Shown here: one piece after another, positions 5,561 to 7,826 of the stretch
Numbering within the stretch: position 1 is the stretch's first letter
How the letters are laid out: the number at the start of each line of letters is the position of its first letter
NCBI GenBank assembly: GCA_005809115.1
Contig: SYLK01000298.1
Coordinates: 1 to 7,826, forward strand
Reading direction: 5' to 3'
DNA length: 7,826 nt
Source of the DNA: Planctomyces sp.
Lineage (GTDB): Bacteria; Planctomycetota; Planctomycetia; Planctomycetales; Planctomycetaceae
Made by a program: the position numbers and the translations under genes
Notes under the pieces: generated by a model
Database searches by the model: none
What the model was told of the DNA's origin: nothing
What the model saw: the letters and a program-made list of their open reading frames with translations, nothing else

Positions 5561-6885
5561 TCGCAAACGTCGTGCTGCTGCTGATCACCGGCTTCGTTCA
5601 GTTCATCGGCCTGATCGCCGTCCTGTCCGGCATTTCGCTGGCGGAACCGCTGATGGAATACCTCGGAGCAATCCGCGCGGGTGAACCGTGGGTGATCGGC
5701 GAACTGGGATTGCGGTTTGCGAAAGTCGCGGGGCCGTGTTTCATTGGCGGTTTCATGGTCATCGGGATGCAGTTCTTCTGGCGGAACCACCGCATGCCTG
5801 AACGCCGCGAGAAGCAGTTTCCCCTGGAACCGTGGCGCTGGAATCCGCAATGGAATACGAACCGCATCCGACTGAATAGCCGCGTCCTGTACGCCGTCCT
5901 GGCGTTTTTCTGGGGATTCTTCGCATTCATCGTCCTGCCGGTCGGTGTGTACCTTGCGAGTATCAAGCTAAAGACCGGCATCTATACATTTATCGGTGTG
6001 TTTGGCCTGATCCTGTTCGTGATCTCGAAGACCTCGTGGCAGAACCGCCGCTGGAACCGGTCCGAGCTGATCATGGGTACGATGCCGGGTGTGATCGGCG
6101 GACCGTTTCGCGCTATCGTGATCCTGCCGGAGGTTTTTCCACCGGACGCGCAGTTCCGTGTTCAGCTGAAGTGCATCCGCAGGGAGACGTTGTCCAGCGA
6201 CGGCGATGAATCGATCCGCACGAACACCGAAACCCTGTGGCACACCGAGGCGGTCATTGGTCGGCAGGTCGCTGCGGAGACTCCCGGCACGACGGCGATC
6301 CCTGTCAGCTTTGCCATCCCGTATGACTGCCGGCCTTCGGATTTCCACATGTCCGGAGTCAGGACGGAGCGAGTGTCGATTGACTGGGTTCTGGTTGTGA
6401 AACTCCGTTCGGACACGGATTTCCGGGAAGCTGCTTTCCCCGTGCCCGTCTTTCGAACTGGGGCGTCCTCAGAGACTTTTCGGCTGGATGATGAAGCGAT
6501 CAGGCCGTTTCTGGCGAAGACGAATGCGGAAGCGATCCTGGATCGCATGGGTCTGCGGCGTGAACGACGGATTGACGGCAGTGAGCAGTTTTCGTTTGCC
6601 ATGCGACCACCGGGAATACTGCGGGGCGTCGTGTTTCTTGTCGTGATCTGCCTCTCGGCCATCGTGGCCTCGTTCGTGTGGCTGACCAGTCCCGTGTCGT
6701 ACTTAGCGGCGTTGCTGCCGGCCGCGATGCTGCTGGCAAGCGCCTGGGGTCTGTTCGAAATCCTGTTCTGGAGCAGCACGATGATAATCGCCCCGAATGA
6801 GGTGACGATCGAAAACGGTTACTCGGGCTTTCTTTCGACGGTGAGCTTTCTTCGTTCAACCGGGACGCAGTTCGCGAATGGCTGA
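5557..6885 (+). CDS. Polytopic membrane protein with soluble central domain, unknown function
   Basis: The product is 442 aa starting at the ATG that overlaps the previous stop. Predicted helices: about 4-24, 55-75, 109-133, 141-158, 357-377 and 381-405. Between helices 4 and 5 lies a roughly 190-residue soluble domain opening TMPGVIGGPFRAIVILPEVF, with VQLKCIRRE, ETLWHTEAVIG, IPVSFAIPYDCRPSD, WVLVVKLRSD and FPVPVFR. I recognise this layout ('LPG..GG.F.G.i....P', 'L.C.RR', 'LW..E', 'IPV.F.IP.D..PSD', 'F.VPVFR') from uncharacterised bacterial membrane proteins, sometimes labelled with DUF3592. The repeated beta-strand pattern could be an arrestin-like or Ig-like sandwich; this is inference. 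The C-terminus looks disturbed: after about residue 430 another frame gives FNRDAVREWLTALCSGSQI ending at 6912-6914, so a frameshift or sequencing error near 6845 is possible. It is probably co-expressed with the upstream tail-anchored protein. Confidence 0.82.
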   Translation: MIANVVLLLITGFVQFIGLIAVLSGISLAEPLMEYLGAIRAGEPWVIGELGLRFAKVAGPCFIGGFMVIGMQFFWRNHRMPERREKQFPLEPWRWNPQWNTNRIRLNSRVLYAVLAFFWGFFAFIVLPVGVYLASIKLKTGIYTFIGVFGLILFVISKTSWQNRRWNRSELIMGTMPGVIGGPFRAIVILPEVFPPDAQFRVQLKCIRRETLSSDGDESIRTNTETLWHTEAVIGRQVAAETPGTTAIPVSFAIPYDCRPSDFHMSGVRTERVSIDWVLVVKLRSDTDFREAAFPVPVFRTGASSETFRLDDEAIRPFLAKTNAEAILDRMGLRRERRIDGSEQFSFAMRPPGILRGVVFLVVICLSAIVASFVWLTSPVSYLAALLPAAMLLASAWGLFEILFWSSTMIIAPNEVTIENGYSGFLSTVSFLRSTGTQFANG

Positions 6886-6894
6886 CGGCGCTCT

Positions 6895-6938
6895 GCAGTG
6901 GCAGTCAAATCTGACCGTTCTCTGAAAACTGTCACTGC
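6895..6938 (+). terminator. Stem-loop after the membrane operon, weak terminator candidate
   Basis: GCAGTGGCAGT (6895-6905) pairs with ACTGTCACTGC (6928-6938) over 11 positions including one G-U, around a 22-nt loop. It begins 10 nt after the annotated stop of the membrane gene, or overlaps its end if the gene is read in the alternative frame to 6914. No U-tract follows, so it would be a non-classical terminator or an mRNA 3' end stabiliser. Confidence 0.35.
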
Positions 6939-6977
6939 GAATGGCAGAAGCTGACGACAATCACGCCGCGTTGCGCA

Positions 6978-7004
6978 GGTGTCAGAAATTTTCGTGCTGA
7001 CACC
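6978..7004 (+). terminator. Second stem-loop after the membrane operon
   Basis: GGTGTCAG (6978-6985) and CTGACACC (6997-7004) form a perfect 8-bp stem around an 11-nt AT-rich loop. There is no T-run, so termination is only a possibility. Together with the hairpin at 6895-6938 it forms a structured 3' region. Confidence 0.35.
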
Positions 7005-7252
7005 AGGCGAAACCCTTTCTGGAATCGCAAAACTCCAGCTCACGTTGTCCATTCGGCTCGCACTGCAGCGATACAAAGCCCGGGCCCCGGCGTCTCGCGG
7101 TCAGCAGCGCGGATTGCCATCCATCGTCGCAACCTGTGAGGTGTATCGTGATTTCTGAATAGTGTACCAATATACCCTATGTGTCGAATGTTTCGTCATT
7201 TATCGATACGTCGTGTTGACGTGTCGATTGCGTGGACATCGCATGACACACC

Positions 7253-7826
7253 ATGTCCAAAGCACCAGAGGCCGTCACACCCGCACAATTCTGGCGGCCG
7301 GATTTTCCCTTCAACCAATTGCCACCTCTTGCCACCTGGGGTGGAACTGGAAACTAAGAACCCCTGACAAAACCTGCGTGTACTGATCAATACTCTGCCG
7401 CTATTGGAAGCCCAGGCGAGTTCGGAGATTGAAAATATCGTCACCCCTTCGCCGTGTGCCCGGAACGGTTCTGGTTCGACAGTCAGGAGAAATCGTCTAC
7501 ACGCCGCCCGTGGGGGAAGACCTGCTGCGTTCACTGCTGGCAAACTGGGAGCGAATTCTGCGCGAAGCGAATGACATTGATCCACTGATTCGCATGGCCG
7601 TGGCCCATTATCAGTTTGAGGCGATCCATCCGTTCACAGATGGCAATGGCCGCACAGGACGTGTACTGAACAGTTTGTATTTCATCAGTCAGGAATTATT
7701 GACGCTTCCGATTCTTTATCTCAGCCGCTACCGTATTGCCGCATTCGGAACGTGACGGCACGAGGGATCGCCGGTCGACAAACGGCATCCAGGTATCTCA
7801 AAGGACTGGTGGAGGCTGGAGTGGAG
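7253..7826 (+). pseudogene. Fic-family adenylyltransferase, decayed and 3'-open
   Basis: Pieces of one class II Fic protein are laid out in order. The ATG at 7253 gives MSKAPEAVTPAQFWRPDFPF then NQLPPL. A one-base shift near 7330 then gives PPGVELETKN. After the dispersed repeat comes LINTLPLLEAQASSEIENIV (7383-7442), containing SSEIEN, which fits the (S/T)xxxE(G/N) autoinhibitory motif. In another frame from 7450 follow RRVPGTVLV, EIVYTPPVGEDLLR, DPLIRMAVAHYQFEA and the catalytic HPFTDGNGRTGR (7627-7662), up to LPILYLSRY. A last frame (7737-7826) reads CRIRNVTARGIAGRQTASRY then LKGLVEAGVE, the C-terminal winged-helix region. Compared with usual members of about 370 aa, blocks are missing at each frame change: part of the N-terminal helices, the stretch between SSEIEN and RRVPG, and most of the region after the catalytic loop. 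Fic enzymes transfer AMP to target proteins; this copy cannot make a full protein. Confidence 0.88.
7354..7380. repeat. Dispersed short repeat, copy C, inside the Fic pseudogene
   Basis: This 27-nt stretch is identical to 2949-2975 (CTAAGAACCCCTGACAAAAC, then CTGCGTG). It lies exactly where the Fic coding sequence jumps from VELETK to VLINTLP, with roughly 20-30 residues missing, and it supplies a TAA (7355-7357) in the starting frame and a TGA in the shifted one. It therefore marks an insertion or a repeat-associated deletion scar. Confidence 0.85.

Larger units (their letters stand above)
6886..7252. other. Intergenic region between the membrane operon and the broken Fic gene
   Basis: There is no supported gene here. 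Two hairpins lie in the first 120 nt (listed separately). A reverse frame at 6982-7170 (62 codons from a TTG, ending FAWCQHENF) has somewhat protein-like composition, but no ribosome site, motif or partner, so I do not call it. From about 7144 the sequence becomes noticeably more AT-rich (ATACCCTATGTGTCGAATG and following) and includes TTGACG at 7217-7222, a possible -35 box for the Fic gene; no good -10 is visible. Confidence 0.5.

Noticed and set aside
6982..7170. Reverse 62-codon frame in the spacer before the Fic gene
   Set aside because: TTG start without a ribosome site, no recognisable motif and no genetic partner.
7233..7259. Hairpin TGGACAT/ATGTCCA covering the Fic start codon as a translation switch
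   Set aside because: A 7-bp stem with a 13-nt loop is within chance expectation, and the gene is broken anyway.
7253..7357. Complete 34-aa small protein
   Set aside because: The residues match the Fic N-terminal region, and the stop is supplied by the inserted repeat.

Overview
The window looks like planctomycete chromosome. The first gene fragment ends with the C-terminal signature of the DUF1559 prepilin-like proteins that are hugely expanded in Planctomycetes. A secreted PQQ-type beta-propeller follows, and recognisable Shine-Dalgarno sequences are rare. Assignments are by eye from protein motifs; no database search was possible.

Layout: 1-94 is the tail of a DUF1559 gene. 95-949 is a long spacer with nested palindromic repeats and no convincing gene. 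950-2293 (+) encodes an exported beta-propeller protein. 2294-3099 is gene-poor and repeat-rich: a 124-nt repeat copy, a 99-bp MITE-like inverted-repeat element, a short dispersed repeat abutting it, and another palindrome. 3100-3662 (-) is a compact toxin-antitoxin operon: an antitoxin-like gene overlapping a PemK/MazF-family toxin, with an 18-bp-arm palindrome upstream as a possible operator. 3663-4117 holds nothing I can identify. 4118-4240 is the second copy of the 124-nt repeat. It touches the stop codon of a decayed REP-associated tyrosine transposase (RAYT) tail at 4229-4551 (-). 4730-6885 (+) is a two-gene, ATGA-overlapping unit of membrane proteins of unknown role: a tail-anchored protein with an acidic repeat N-terminus, then a six-helix protein whose last codons look frameshifted. 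6886-7252 is non-coding with two hairpins. 7253-7826 (+) is a broken Fic-family gene running off the end.

The theme is genome decay driven by small repeats. The dispersed sequence CTAAGAACCCCTGACAAAAC occurs exactly three times: beside the MITE, beside the RAYT remnant, and at the first scar in the Fic gene. The RAYT remnant is the likely former mobiliser of at least the 124-nt element. The Fic pseudogene has lost at least three blocks of sequence, yet its catalytic HPFTDGNGRTGR motif and its SSEIEN autoinhibitory motif are both still readable, in different frames. I see no clear new multi-gene defence system. The least explained intact locus is the 4730-6885 membrane pair.
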